Part shown: positions 23,275 through 32,723 of the stretch, in pieces
Position numbering within the stretch: the stretch's first letter is position 1
Layout of the letters: every line of letters starts with the position of its first letter
Source of the DNA: Acidobacteriaceae bacterium
GTDB taxonomy: Bacteria > Acidobacteriota > Terriglobia > Terriglobales > Acidobacteriaceae
Length of the DNA: 33,367 nucleotides
Reading direction: 5' to 3'
Assembly (NCBI GenBank): GCA_030041515.1
Contig: JASHNS010000038.1
Location: forward strand, 1 to 33,367
Notes under the pieces: model-generated
Seen by the model: only the letters and a program-made list of their open reading frames with translations
The model's database searches: none
What the model was told of the DNA's origin: nothing
Made by a program: the position numbers and the translations under genes

Positions 23275-24636
23275 CTAAACCAGCTTCATCGCCACCGGAT
23301 CCCACTCGACCACCGCGCCCCGGTCGTAGCTCAGGTTGCTCAGGAGCGCCGCTCCCGCCGCCCGATAGCCGAACACGGCGTCCTCGACCACCGGCTGCCG
23401 CGTCCGCACCGCGTGGAAGAAGTTCCGCAAATGATCGTAGCTGTCGCTGTATCCCGGCGGCGTCACGTACTTCTCCACCCCCGCCGGCGGCGGACCCGAC
23501 GGATGCTGCTCTGGATACTTCTTCTGGTACGCCGCCAGAATCTCCTGCTGCATGGCGTTCGCGAAGCTGCCGATCGAGAGGCCCGGCGCCTTCTCGCGCG
23601 GCACCCGATTCAGCGTCAGCCCATCCCACCCGATCGACAGCGTGCCCTCGGATCCGGTGAACGTCAGCCCCTCGTTCTCCTCGCCGCCGCAGACGAAGTT
23701 CACCCGCAGCGCCAGGTTGAAGCCCTCGGGGTAGTCGTAGAGCCCCAGCATCACGTCCGGCACGTTGCGCCCGTCTTTCCAGAAGCGCAGTCCCCCGGTG
23801 GCCATGGCCCGCGTCGGCCCTTTCGCTCCGGTGATGAAGTGCGCGCCGCTGAACAGGTGCACGAACAGGTCGCCGGCCACGCCGCTGCCGTACGCCTTCC
23901 ACTTGCGCCACTGGAAGAACTGCTCGGCGTTGAAGGGAATCTGCGGCGCGGTGCCCAGGAAGCGCTCCCAGTCGCAGGTCGCGGGCGACGCATCGGGAGG
24001 CACGGTGTAGTCCCATGCGCCGATGGCGGAGTTGCGATCCCAGTGGGCCGTGATCATGTTCAGCTGCCCGATCGCGCCCGCCGCCAGCAGCTCCTTTGCC
24101 TTGATGTACAGGATGTTGCTCACGCGCTGGCTGCCGATCTGCAGAATCCGCCCCGTCTGCCGCGACGCCGCGATCATCTCCGGCCCGTCGCTGTAGAGGT
24201 GGATCATCGGCTTCTCGCAGTAAACGTCCTTGCCGGCGCGCATGGCGTCAATGGAGACCTGCTTGTGCCAGTGGTCGGGGGTGCCCACGATGACGGCGTC
24301 GACGTCTTTCCGCGCGAGGATTTCGCGGTAGTCGCGGGTCGTCTGGATGTCGGCGCCCCACAGTTCCTTCGCGTGCGTCAGCCGGCCGTCGTAGCAGTCC
24401 GCCGCGGCAACGACCTTCACGCCGGGAACCTGCGCCGCGGTCTGCGTGTCGTACTGGCCCTGGCCACCAGCGCCGATCAGAGCAATCTGGATGTGATCGT
24501 TCGCGGCGACGGGCCTGGCCGGCTCGCTCCGCGCCCGGAGCGGAATCCCTGGCTGTGCCGCGTTTGCCAAAGCGGGCGCCAGCAGCGCTTCCGCTGTCGC
24601 CGTCCCCGCTACTTTCAGAAAGCTCCTGCGATTCAC
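23275..24636 (-). CDS. Tat-exported Gfo/Idh/MocA family oxidoreductase
   Basis: NAD(P)-dependent sugar or glycoside oxidoreductase (453 residues). The N-terminus NRRSFLKVAGTATAEALLAPALA is a twin-arginine signal with hydrophobic core, so the folded, cofactor-loaded enzyme is exported. After it comes the Rossmann start IALIGAGGQGQYD, then AADCYDGRLTHAKELW, IVGTPDHWHKQVSIDAMRAGKDVYCEKPM (the EKP motif of the family), and a C-terminal beta-sheet domain with the RNSAIGAWDYTVP and DLFVHLFSGAHFI blocks. GTG 24636 has GGAGG eight bases upstream; a TTG at 24654 is a less likely alternative. Relatives in acidobacteria and planctomycetes act on carbohydrates or 3-keto sugars. The gene lies 105 bases downstream of LhgO and probably ends the operon. 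Substrate is unknown. Confidence 0.93.
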   Translation of the reverse strand: MNRRSFLKVAGTATAEALLAPALANAAQPGIPLRARSEPARPVAANDHIQIALIGAGGQGQYDTQTAAQVPGVKVVAAADCYDGRLTHAKELWGADIQTTRDYREILARKDVDAVIVGTPDHWHKQVSIDAMRAGKDVYCEKPMIHLYSDGPEMIAASRQTGRILQIGSQRVSNILYIKAKELLAAGAIGQLNMITAHWDRNSAIGAWDYTVPPDASPATCDWERFLGTAPQIPFNAEQFFQWRKWKAYGSGVAGDLFVHLFSGAHFITGAKGPTRAMATGGLRFWKDGRNVPDVMLGLYDYPEGFNLALRVNFVCGGEENEGLTFTGSEGTLSIGWDGLTLNRVPREKAPGLSIGSFANAMQQEILAAYQKKYPEQHPSGPPPAGVEKYVTPPGYSDSYDHLRNFFHAVRTRQPVVEDAVFGYRAAGAALLSNLSYDRGAVVEWDPVAMKLV

Positions 24637-24741
24637 GCGCGCGTCCTCCGGCAATCCAATACCTTTGCCACGATAACGCGTTTGAAGGAGATTTTCGCTT
24701 CCGACTTCTCAGGGCCGCGGATTGCGTTCGATACGCCGTTC

Positions 24742-25935
24742 TCACTCGGCAAGAGCTTCGCCGGCTTCGTCCACGATGTGGTCGGCAATGGCCAGGCTCG
24801 CCGTCGCTGCCGGACTGGGCGCGTTCAGCACATGCAGCGCCGCGCGCTGGCGAACGAAGCAGAAGTCCTGGACCAGGTCCCCGTCGGCCGACAAGGCCTG
24901 CGCGCGCACGCCGGCGCCGCCAGGGAGGAGGTCGTCGCTGCGCAGCTCCGGCACCAGCCTCTGCAGCGAGCGAACGAACAGCTCCCGGCTCAGCGCCGGC
25001 TTCAGTTCGTCCCAGCACAGCCGCGGATAGCGCAGGAAAAACCGCCAGAAGCCGCGGTACGTGAGGGTTTCGAGGGTGTCGCGCAGCGAGAAGTCCGTCC
25101 GGCGATAGCCTTCTCGCGCCAGCGCGAGCACTGCATTCGGCCCGACCTCCACGCCGCCGTGGATGAGCCGTGTGCAATGCACGCCGAGGAATGGCAGGCT
25201 GGGATCGGGGACCGGGTAGATCAGATTCCGCACCAGAAACTGGCGCTCGGGGCGCAGCTGGCAATACTCGCCACGGAACGGCACGATCTTCGTTGCGTCG
25301 CGGTTTCCCGCCATGCGGCTGACGCGGTCGCAGTGCAGGCCGGCGCAGTTGATCAGGAAGTCCGCCTCGTACTCGGCGGCGGGGGTGTGAATGAGCCAGC
25401 GCGCGCCCTGGCGCAGGCCGATCACCTCCGACGAGAAGCGCACGTCGCCGCCGCGAGCGACGATCTCATGAGCCAGCGTTGCGCACACCGCCGGATAATC
25501 GACGATGCCCTCCTGCGGCACCAGGATTGCTTCGATCCCGGCCGCATGCGGCTCGATCTCGCGAATCGGCTCGCCGCGGAGCAACCGGAGACCTTCGAGG
25601 CCGTTCGCCTTGCCGCGCTCCAGCAGCGCGTGCAGGCGGGGAATTTCCGCCTCGCTCGTGGCGACGACGATTTTGCCGCACTGATCGAAGGGGATCGCAT
25701 GCTCCTGGCAGAACTCCACCATGCGGCGCAGGCCCTCGACTGCCAGCCGCGCCTTCACCGAGCCCGGCTTGTACGACAGTCCGGCGTGGAGCACGCCGCT
25801 GTTATGGCCACTCTGGTGGCGGCCTGGTCCAGTTTCTTTTTCGAGGAGCAGCAGCTCTACACCGGGATACCGGTGCAGCAGCTGGTGAGCGGTGGCCAGC
25901 CCAACGATGCCGCCGCCGATGACCGCGACTCTCAC
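24742..25935 (-). CDS. lhgO: L-2-hydroxyglutarate oxidase LhgO
   Basis: FAD-dependent enzyme of 397 residues that oxidises L-2-hydroxyglutarate to 2-oxoglutarate, a membrane-associated housekeeping and lysine-catabolic step in E. coli. Seen: dinucleotide-binding VIGGGIVGLATA (residues 5-16), the active-site loop RHQSGHNSGVLHAGLSYKPGS with its conserved His, FLINCAGLHCDRVSRMAG, and the FLGVHCTRLIHGGVEVGPNAVLA block, then the C-terminal GGAGVRAQALSADGDLVQDF. Length fits the family (about 400-420). The start is GTG at 25933-25935 with GGGAGG five bases upstream. It lies 30 bases after the transketolase stop, inside the operon with the aminotransferase. Confidence 0.95.
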   Translation of the reverse strand: MRVAVIGGGIVGLATAHQLLHRYPGVELLLLEKETGPGRHQSGHNSGVLHAGLSYKPGSVKARLAVEGLRRMVEFCQEHAIPFDQCGKIVVATSEAEIPRLHALLERGKANGLEGLRLLRGEPIREIEPHAAGIEAILVPQEGIVDYPAVCATLAHEIVARGGDVRFSSEVIGLRQGARWLIHTPAAEYEADFLINCAGLHCDRVSRMAGNRDATKIVPFRGEYCQLRPERQFLVRNLIYPVPDPSLPFLGVHCTRLIHGGVEVGPNAVLALAREGYRRTDFSLRDTLETLTYRGFWRFFLRYPRLCWDELKPALSRELFVRSLQRLVPELRSDDLLPGGAGVRAQALSADGDLVQDFCFVRQRAALHVLNAPSPAATASLAIADHIVDEAGEALAE

Positions 25936-25965
25936 GCTGGCCTCCCGCTCCCTTTGAGCTCTGTT

Positions 25966-28008
25966 TTACATCGCTGCCACGGGGTGTGCCGCTGTTTCCT
26001 TTTTCAGGGCCATGAGTTCGAGAGCCTTCATGGCGATGTGCTCGGCGCTGACGGCGAGGGTCTTCACCAGTTCCCAGGGAGCGCCCGACTCGCCGAAGCG
26101 ATCGTTGACGCCGATCGAGCCCGTGATCACCGGGACGCCATACAGCCGAGGGCTCTCGGTGAGGACGCTGCTGACTCGCCAGGCCAGGGCTCCGATCTGG
26201 TGCTCCTCGGCGGTGACGATGGCGCCCGTCTCCAGCGCGGCGCGGATCACTGCCTCGGTGTCCAGCGGCTTCAGCGTGTGCAGGTTCAGAACCCGCGTCT
26301 CGTAGCCATAATCCAGCTTCAGGATGCACGCCGCGCGCATGGCTTCAGCGACCATCGGCCCCAGCGCGATGAGGGTCAGGTCCTCGCCCTCATCGAGATA
26401 AGTTTCAGCCAGCTGCGTCTCAAAGCTGTCCACGAAACGGAGCGCCTCACGCCGCATTCGGATGGCATTAGCGCGGCCGAAAACGAACGGCGTCGACTCG
26501 CTGGTCACGACCGGCGTCGCTTCGCGCGCAAAGCGGATGTACTTCGGCCCTTTGTGCCGCAAAAGCAGATAATCGGTGGCCTTCCGCGCTTCGATGGAGT
26601 CGCAGGGGACAACGACAGCCATGTTCGGCAGGCCGGCCATCGCGAACAGATCTTCGAGTGCCTGGTGCGTCGCGCCATCAGGACCGACAGAGACGCCGCC
26701 ATGCGCGCCCGCGATCAGGACATTCAGATTGGAGTAGCAGACGGAGACGCGAATCTGGTCGAGGTTGCGAGCCGCGGAAAACGTGGCATAGGAGCCGAGT
26801 ACGGGCAGCTTGCCCTCGCGAGCCAGGCCCGCAGCAGCCGAGGTCGCCGACTGTTCCGCGATGCCCATGTTGATCCAGCGCTTCGCACGCTCCGGCTTGC
26901 TGGCGTAGAAGTCGCTGATCGTGATGGATGCCGAGATGTCGAGCCCCAGGCAGACGATGCGCTCGTCATCGCCGTTCCGCGCCAGCGACTGTCCGAAACC
27001 TTTGCGCGTCGGCTCCATCGCAACCTTCATCGTTTCGGTCGCGTTCCACCAATAGTCGCGCGAGAAATGGGGCATGCTGTCCTGGAGCGTGCGATCCGCT
27101 TTACGCTGGAACGCGTTCGCCCTCTCCAACAGCTGATCAACCGGGATCTTCACAGTCAGACCCAGTTCCGCGAGGGCAGCGTCCAGTTCCGTGCGGTTTG
27201 GCCCTTTGCCATGCCAGCCCGCCTGATTCTCCATGAAGCTGACGCCCCTGCCTTTGATTGTTTCGGCGAGGATCACGACGGGCGCGCCGGCCGTCTTCTT
27301 CGCCGCGTCCAGAGCGTCCACAATCTGCCCCATGTCGTGGCCGTTGATACGCATCGTCTGCCACCCAAAGCTCGCATACTTCGCCTCCAGCGGCTCGACG
27401 CTCATCACGTCCTTCACCCAGCCGTCGATCTGCAGACGATTGCAGTCGACGATCGCGATGACGTTGTCCAGATGGAAGTGCCCGGCTTCCATGGCAGCTT
27501 CCCAAACCTGGCCTTCCTGTTGTTCGCCGTCGCCCATCAGGCAAAACACCTTGTGCCGCTGGCTATTCATCTTCGCAGCGAGCGCCATGCCCACGGCGAT
27601 GCTCAAACCCTGCCCGAGCGAGCCCGTCGACACCTCCACACCCGGCAGCTTCAGCCAGTGCGGATGGCCCTGAAAGGGAGACCCCAGCTTGCGCAGCGTT
27701 ACCACATCATCGAGCGGGAAGTAACCGGCCGCGCCCAGTGCAACGTAAAGTGCCGGCGCCTTGTGCCCAGCGGACCAGACGATCCGGTCGCGATCCGGCC
27801 AGGACGGGTTGGCGGGGTCATGCTCGGCGGCGTGCAGGTACAGCGCCGCAGCGATGTCCATGATGGACAGCGTGCCTCCTGCATGGCCGGAACCGGCAGC
27901 GCATAGCGCAACCAGATTGTAGCCGCGCATGAGGTTGGCCATGTCCTCCAGTTCGGCGTTGGAATACCTGCGGATGATCCTGCCGGTGCCGGAGTCCCTG
28001 AGAGCCAT
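25966..28008 (-). CDS. tkt: Transketolase, full-length single chain
   Basis: Thiamine-pyrophosphate enzyme of the pentose phosphate pathway (680 residues) that transfers two-carbon ketol units between sugar phosphates. It combines what are two subunits in the split type: an N-terminal TPP-binding half with SGHAGGTLSIMDIAAALY, DRDRIVWSAGHKAPALY, STGSLGQGLSIAVGMALAAK, and the GDG at 159-161 to Asn190 TPP motif, and a C-terminal half with NMGIAEQSATSAAAGLA carrying the catalytic Glu. The sequence style resembles the split TktA/TktB family rather than E. coli TktA. ATG 28008 has GAGG six bases upstream, and the aminotransferase stop lies 18 bases away, so the operon is tight. A role for a different sugar phosphate cannot be excluded. 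Confidence 0.92.
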   Translation of the reverse strand: MALRDSGTGRIIRRYSNAELEDMANLMRGYNLVALCAAGSGHAGGTLSIMDIAAALYLHAAEHDPANPSWPDRDRIVWSAGHKAPALYVALGAAGYFPLDDVVTLRKLGSPFQGHPHWLKLPGVEVSTGSLGQGLSIAVGMALAAKMNSQRHKVFCLMGDGEQQEGQVWEAAMEAGHFHLDNVIAIVDCNRLQIDGWVKDVMSVEPLEAKYASFGWQTMRINGHDMGQIVDALDAAKKTAGAPVVILAETIKGRGVSFMENQAGWHGKGPNRTELDAALAELGLTVKIPVDQLLERANAFQRKADRTLQDSMPHFSRDYWWNATETMKVAMEPTRKGFGQSLARNGDDERIVCLGLDISASITISDFYASKPERAKRWINMGIAEQSATSAAAGLAREGKLPVLGSYATFSAARNLDQIRVSVCYSNLNVLIAGAHGGVSVGPDGATHQALEDLFAMAGLPNMAVVVPCDSIEARKATDYLLLRHKGPKYIRFAREATPVVTSESTPFVFGRANAIRMRREALRFVDSFETQLAETYLDEGEDLTLIALGPMVAEAMRAACILKLDYGYETRVLNLHTLKPLDTEAVIRAALETGAIVTAEEHQIGALAWRVSSVLTESPRLYGVPVITGSIGVNDRFGESGAPWELVKTLAVSAEHIAMKALELMALKKETAAHPVAAM

Positions 28009-28026
28009 GGCCGTCCTCTTTCGTGC

Positions 28027-29220
28027 TTACAAATTCTGTCGGGCCCAGCGCTCGATCCGCGCGAGAGCGTCCTCGAGCATCTCGATCGAATTGGCCACGC
28101 TGAAGCGCAGATAGCCTTCGCCGTACTGTCCAAACGAAGTGCCGGACAACGCGGCGACACCGGCCTGGTCGAGCAGCGCGTCGGCCAGAGGTTTCGATTT
28201 CCAGCCGGTGCCGGTGATGTTGGCAAGGACGTAGAAGGCGCCGTGCGGCATCTGGGACTTGAATCCCGGAATCCGGTTCAGCCCGTCGACGAACATCCGG
28301 CTGCGCCGCTGGAACTCCAGGCGCATGTGCTCCACTGCACTCTGGTCGCCGCGCAGCGCCTCGACGGCAGCCATCTGCGTGAAACTGGCCGTGCAGGAGT
28401 TGGAATTGGTCATCAGGCGCGTGATCTGCGTGGCAAGATCGGAGCGCATCACGCCGTAACCGATGCGCCAGCCTGTCATGGCATACGTCTTGGAGAAGCC
28501 GTCGAGCAGGATGGTGCGCTCGCCCATCCCCGGAACGGACAGCATAGAGAAGGGCTCGCCTTCAAACTGAAGACGGCTATAGATCTCATCTGACAGCACC
28601 ATGATGTTGCGGTCGCCGATCAATCGAGCCGTGCGCTCGATGTCGCGGCGCGAAAGCACGCTGCCGGTGGGATTCTGCGGGGAGTTCAAAATGATCAGCT
28701 TCGTGCGATCGGTGATGAGCGCCGCCAGATCGTCCACGTCCATCGCGAAGTTGCGATCTTCCCGCAGCCGGACCGGGACGGCTTTGCCGCCGGCATACTC
28801 GATCATCGATTCGTAGATAGGGAAGCCGGGGTTCGGATAGATGACTTCATCTCCCTCGTCGATGAGGGCGAGCATGGTGAAGAAGATGATGGGTTTGCCG
28901 CCCGGAACCACCACGACCTCGTCCGGCGAAACATCGACGCCGCGCGTCCGGCCCACGTAGCGAGCAATCTCCTGGCGCAGTTCCGGCTGTCCGGCGGAAG
29001 GACCGTAGTGGGTCCAGCCGACGCGCAGTGCGACCACCCCCGCTTCCACGATGTTGGAGGGCGTGTCGAAATCGGGCTCGCCGATTTCCAGGTGGATGAC
29101 TTTTCTGCCCTGCCGTTCCAGAGCCTTTGCCCGGCTGAGGACTTCAAAGGCAGTCTCGGTGCCAAGGCGACTCATGCGGCGAGCCAACAGAAGTTCGTGC
29201 TGCAACCCGGTTGTCGACAT
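28027..29220 (-). CDS. Class I/II PLP-dependent aminotransferase (AspC-like)
   Basis: A 397-residue transaminase of fold type I, subfamily I-gamma (aspartate/aromatic/alanine-type). Seen: LEIGEPDFDTPSNIVEAG near 44-61, HYGPSAGQPELRQEIA (71-86), VVVPGGKPIIFF for the cofactor phosphate, NSPQNPTG at 179-186, LSDEIYSRLQF (209-219), and SKTYAMTGWRIGYG with the PLP Lys244. Substrate cannot be fixed; prephenate, aspartate and alanine transaminases of this group all look alike. ATG 29220 has GAGGAGG eight bases upstream, which decides the start over an upstream in-frame start at 29307. It is the first gene of a four-gene operon with transketolase, LhgO and Gfo/Idh/MocA. Its leader is the long gap before the tRNA. 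Confidence 0.92.
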   Translation of the reverse strand: MSTTGLQHELLLARRMSRLGTETAFEVLSRAKALERQGRKVIHLEIGEPDFDTPSNIVEAGVVALRVGWTHYGPSAGQPELRQEIARYVGRTRGVDVSPDEVVVVPGGKPIIFFTMLALIDEGDEVIYPNPGFPIYESMIEYAGGKAVPVRLREDRNFAMDVDDLAALITDRTKLIILNSPQNPTGSVLSRRDIERTARLIGDRNIMVLSDEIYSRLQFEGEPFSMLSVPGMGERTILLDGFSKTYAMTGWRIGYGVMRSDLATQITRLMTNSNSCTASFTQMAAVEALRGDQSAVEHMRLEFQRRSRMFVDGLNRIPGFKSQMPHGAFYVLANITGTGWKSKPLADALLDQAGVAALSGTSFGQYGEGYLRFSVANSIEMLEDALARIERWARQNL

Positions 29221-29673
<453 letters not shown>

Positions 29674-29700
29674 TGTGTCAGCCAGTGCTCTTGCCTGTTC

Positions 29701-29712
29701 GAGATTATAGCA
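29701..29712 (-). promoter_or_regulatory. Extended -10 promoter of tRNA-Asn
   Basis: On the minus strand TATAAT (29704-29709) is preceded by TGC, giving a perfect TGnTATAAT extended -10. The -35 region is poor. Transcription would start near 29697, about 25 bases before the tRNA 5' end, a normal leader length. Confidence 0.6.
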
Positions 29713-29781
29713 AACGGGGTGCAGCCGCCTGCGCGGAAACAAATCGCCTTTTTGCGATTGCCAGAGCGCCTGCCAGGTACG

Positions 29782-30552
29782 TCAGTAGAACAGGATTGCC
29801 ACGCGGTAGGTGGTAAAATCCTCGCCGGCAGGCGGCGCGCAGGCGCCCACCGCCGCTCGAGTGAGGTTCTTCGCGTGGATCTCCTGAAGCACCGCGCTCG
29901 GCAACTGGCTCAGATCCGACGTCTGAAATCGCACCACCGCCCGCACAGTGGGGCTCTGTGGCAAGCCATGACCGATCCGACAGGCCTGCTCTGCGGGTCC
30001 GGCGGGCGTCGATGCATTCACGTTGTCCTGGCGCAGCAGCGCCTGCACCTGCTCCTCAACCTGCTGGATACTGAGCGTCTGCACCATCCGGGCAAAGTCT
30101 TCGACGGCGTAGAGGTGTCCACCATGGGAGACCACCGCAACACCCAGCGCGTTCAATCGCGGATCCAGAATGTTTCTGCGGTGCGACGGGGAGTGCATCC
30201 ACGCGTTGTCAATTTGCTCCGCGCTCCATCCGGCTGCAATGTTCTCTGCAATGGTCTGGAATGGAACTCCCGCCTGTTTTGCCCGCGCCAACAAATCCGG
30301 CTCACCGGGATAGTCGTGGGACAGCTCCGGCTCCTGCGCCATGATTTCCGCGTGCGCCTGCGCGGATCGCTCGAGCCCGGGACTCCACTGGAGCGGCGGC
30401 AATCCCTGCGCGGCACGATCCTGATTGGTGAGGGAGAAAATCTGGCGAGCTGCATCGGACTGCGCTGGTCCTTCCTGCGCGTACGCTCCGGGAATCGCCG
30501 TGGCCGCGATGGCAATCGTCAACAAAAGGCGAAGTTGTGCCTGGCGTGTCAT
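29782..30552 (-). CDS. Secreted CAP/SCP-domain protein
   Basis: A 256-residue exported protein: signal peptide MTRQAQLRLLLTIAIAATAIPGAYAQ, then a CAP (SCP/PR-1-like) domain at about 35-150: IFSLTNQDRAAQGLPPLQWSPGLERSAQAHAEIMA, LSHDYPGEPDL, TIAENIAAGWSAEQIDNAWMHSPSHRRNILDPRLNALGVAVV. The conserved His/Glu positions (HAEIMA, AENIAAG, HSPSHRRNIL) are all present. The C-terminal part of about 100 residues is not recognised. Bacterial CAP proteins are secreted and of unknown activity. ATG 30552 sits right behind an AGGA, with short spacing. The gene starts 28 bases after fcl and probably belongs to the GDP-fucose operon. Confidence 0.88.
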   Translation of the reverse strand: MTRQAQLRLLLTIAIAATAIPGAYAQEGPAQSDAARQIFSLTNQDRAAQGLPPLQWSPGLERSAQAHAEIMAQEPELSHDYPGEPDLLARAKQAGVPFQTIAENIAAGWSAEQIDNAWMHSPSHRRNILDPRLNALGVAVVSHGGHLYAVEDFARMVQTLSIQQVEEQVQALLRQDNVNASTPAGPAEQACRIGHGLPQSPTVRAVVRFQTSDLSQLPSAVLQEIHAKNLTRAAVGACAPPAGEDFTTYRVAILFY

Positions 30553-30580
30553 TTCCTGGTTGAGGCACCGCACCGGTGCG

Positions 30581-31558
30581 TCAGTGCTGCGCCCCTGAAG
30601 TTGCCGGCAACCCCTGCACGGTCTCCACGGTGCGCCGGATTCCTTCCTCCAGGCTGGTTCTTGCTTTCCAGCCAAGCGCGGTCATGCGGCTGACGTCGCA
30701 CAGCTTGCGAGGTGTCCCGTCGGGCCGGGTGGTATCGAACCGCAGTTCGCCCCCGAAGCCGGTGACTCTGCATACCAGCTCCGCAATCTCGCGAATGCTC
30801 CTGTCTTCGCCCGTGCCGATGTTGATCAGGGGCGGCTCGGCCTGCCGAAGCAGGCGCGCGAACTCCGCATCGGGCAGATTCATCAGGAACACGCACGCTT
30901 CAGCCAGGTCGTCGCTGTAGAGCAGCTCCCGCCTCGGTGTTCCCGTACCCCAGACGGTCATTGTCTGGGCACCGGCGGCCTTCGCTTCCATCGCTTTCCG
31001 GATGAGAGCCGGCAGCATGTGCGACGTCTCCAGGTCGAAATTGTCGCCGGGCCCGTACAGATTCGTCGGCATGGCGGCCAGATAGTGCGTGCGGTATTGC
31101 CGGTTGTACGACCAGCACATCTCGATGCCGGCGATTTTGGCCAGCGCATAGGCGCGGTTCGTCGCCTCCAGCGGGCCGGTCAGCAGGTATTCTTCCCGGA
31201 TGGGCTGTGGACAATCCCTCGGATAAATGCAGGTTGAGCCGAGAAACAGCAGGCGCTTCACGTTGCTCCGGCAGGCGCTGTCGATCACATTCGTCTGAAT
31301 CTCCAGGTTTTCGCGCAGGAAATCGGCCGGATAGGTATCGTTCGCGACAATGCCGCCGACTTTTGCCGCAGCCAGGAATACATACTCCGGGCGTTCCGTC
31401 TCGAATAAATGGCGTACTGCGAGGGGATCGCGCAGATCCAGTTCCGCATGGGTCTTCAGCAACAGGTTTCCGTAACCTCGTCTCGCGAGCTCCCGGTGAA
31501 TTGCGCCGCCCACCAGCCCGCGATGCCCGGCGATGTAAATCCGGCTGTCCTTCTCCAT
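30581..31558 (-). CDS. fcl: GDP-L-fucose synthase
   Basis: Short-chain (extended SDR) epimerase-reductase making GDP-L-fucose from GDP-4-keto-6-deoxymannose with NADPH (325 residues). Seen: IYIAGHRGLVGGAIHREL (residues 7-24; the NADP-binding G-x-x-G-x-x-G), FLAAAKVGGI, FLGSTCIYPRDCPQPIREEYLLTGPLE with Ser108, and the catalytic Tyr137/Lys141 (YALAK). The GTGTPRREL and IGTGEDRSIRE blocks are standard. The start ATG 31558 follows GAGG with a nine-base spacing and lies only four bases after the gmd stop, so the two are cotranscribed; the upstream open frame from 31597 overlaps gmd. The product GDP-fucose feeds capsule or LPS glycan synthesis. Confidence 0.97.
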   Translation of the reverse strand: MEKDSRIYIAGHRGLVGGAIHRELARRGYGNLLLKTHAELDLRDPLAVRHLFETERPEYVFLAAAKVGGIVANDTYPADFLRENLEIQTNVIDSACRSNVKRLLFLGSTCIYPRDCPQPIREEYLLTGPLEATNRAYALAKIAGIEMCWSYNRQYRTHYLAAMPTNLYGPGDNFDLETSHMLPALIRKAMEAKAAGAQTMTVWGTGTPRRELLYSDDLAEACVFLMNLPDAEFARLLRQAEPPLINIGTGEDRSIREIAELVCRVTGFGGELRFDTTRPDGTPRKLCDVSRMTALGWKARTSLEEGIRRTVETVQGLPATSGAQH

Positions 31559-31562
31559 GCGT

Positions 31563-32648
31563 TCAGGCCTCGTGGTAGTCGTAGGCGGTAAACCCATGCC
31601 GCTTCACCAGGGCATCCCGCTCGGCGGTCGCCAGGTCTTCCGCGACCATCTCCCGCACCAGTTCCCGGAAGCTGGTGCGCGGCTGCCAGCCCAGTTCCGC
31701 CCGAGCTCGCGTCGCATCGCCCAGCAGCGTTTCCACTTCCGTGGGCCGGAAGTAGCGGGGATCGACGCAAACGATCGCGTTCCCGTGCTGGTCATATGCC
31801 TTTTCCTCGACGCCGCTGCCTTCCCAGCGCAGCTGCATGCCCAGCAACTCGGCGCTCAGATTGATGAATTCCCGCACGCTGTGCTGCTCGCCGGTGGCGA
31901 TCACGTAGTCTTTCGGCTGAGACTGCTGCAGCATGAGCCACTGCATCTCGATGTAGTCCCGCGCATGGCCCCAGTCGCGCATTGCATCCAAATTGCCCAT
32001 GTACAGGCGATCCTGCAGGCCAGCCTTGATGCGGGCGAGCCCGCGAGTCACCTTGCGGGTCACGAAAGTTTCGCCCCGCCAGGGCGATTCGTGGTTGAAC
32101 AGAATCCCGTTGCACGCGTAAATTCCGTACGCCTCCCGGTAATTCACCGTAATCCAGTAGGCATACAATTTCGCCACCGCATACGGCGAGCGCGGGTAAA
32201 AGGGTGTCGTCTCGCGTTGCGGGATCTCCTGCACAAGCCCGAAGAGCTCTGAGGTTGACGCCTGGTAGAAGCGGGTCTTCTCCGTGAGCCCAAGAATCCG
32301 GATCGCCTCCAGCAGCCGCAGCGGACCCAGCGCGTCGGCGTTCGCCGTATATTCCGGTTCTTCAAACGACACTTTTACGTGGCTCTGCGCGCCGAGGTTG
32401 TAGATCTCGTCCGGCTGCACCTGCTGCACCACATGGATGAGCGCGCTTGAATCCGTCAGGTCGCCGTAGTGCAGGATGAAATGCCGATTCTCCACGTGCG
32501 GATCCTGGTAGAGCCGGTCAATTCGGTCAGTATTCAGCAGGGACGTGTTCCGTTTGACCCCGTGGACCTCATACCCCTTTTTCAACAGGAACTCTGCCAG
32601 GTACGAACCGTCCTGTCCGGTGACACCGGTAATGAGCGCTCTCTTCAA
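31563..32648 (-). CDS. gmd: GDP-mannose 4,6-dehydratase
   Basis: First enzyme of GDP-fucose synthesis (361 residues), converting GDP-mannose to GDP-4-keto-6-deoxymannose with bound NADP. Seen: [27 protein letters not shown] (NADP-binding, residues 4-30), [55 protein letters not shown] with the catalytic Thr/Glu, and Tyr156/Lys160 in [13 protein letters not shown], then [17 protein letters not shown] (substrate loop). The start is TTG 32648: AGGAG lies nine bases before it, the product opens as the family does, and an upstream in-frame start at 32711 adds unrelated residues. It sits 75 bases downstream of the GT4 gene and directly before fcl. Confidence 0.97.
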   Translation of the reverse strand: MKRALITGVTGQDGSYLAEFLLKKGYEVHGVKRNTSLLNTDRIDRLYQDPHVENRHFILHYGDLTDSSALIHVVQQVQPDEIYNLGAQSHVKVSFEEPEYTANADALGPLRLLEAIRILGLTEKTRFYQASTSELFGLVQEIPQRETTPFYPRSPYAVAKLYAYWITVNYREAYGIYACNGILFNHESPWRGETFVTRKVTRGLARIKAGLQDRLYMGNLDAMRDWGHARDYIEMQWLMLQQSQPKDYVIATGEQHSVREFINLSAELLGMQLRWEGSGVEEKAYDQHGNAIVCVDPRYFRPTEVETLLGDATRARAELGWQPRTSFRELVREMVAEDLATAERDALVKRHGFTAYDYHEA

Positions 32649-32723
32649 CTGTGAATTCTCCTGTGCTTGCGCCGCCGCTGGTCGGTTCCGCCGATGATTG
32701 CCTGGTTCCACGATCCCGGCTGG

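Noticed and set aside
22682-23278. A 198-codon plus-strand frame in the tandem repeat
   Set aside because: It follows the repeat period by chance, lacks a ribosome site and changes frame between units.
23413-27906. A 1,497-codon open frame on the plus strand, opposite the aminotransferase operon
   Set aside because: It is antisense to three intact genes with recognised motifs and is rich in Arg, His, Ala and Gln. Such frames arise from strong third-position GC bias; no domain is recognisable.
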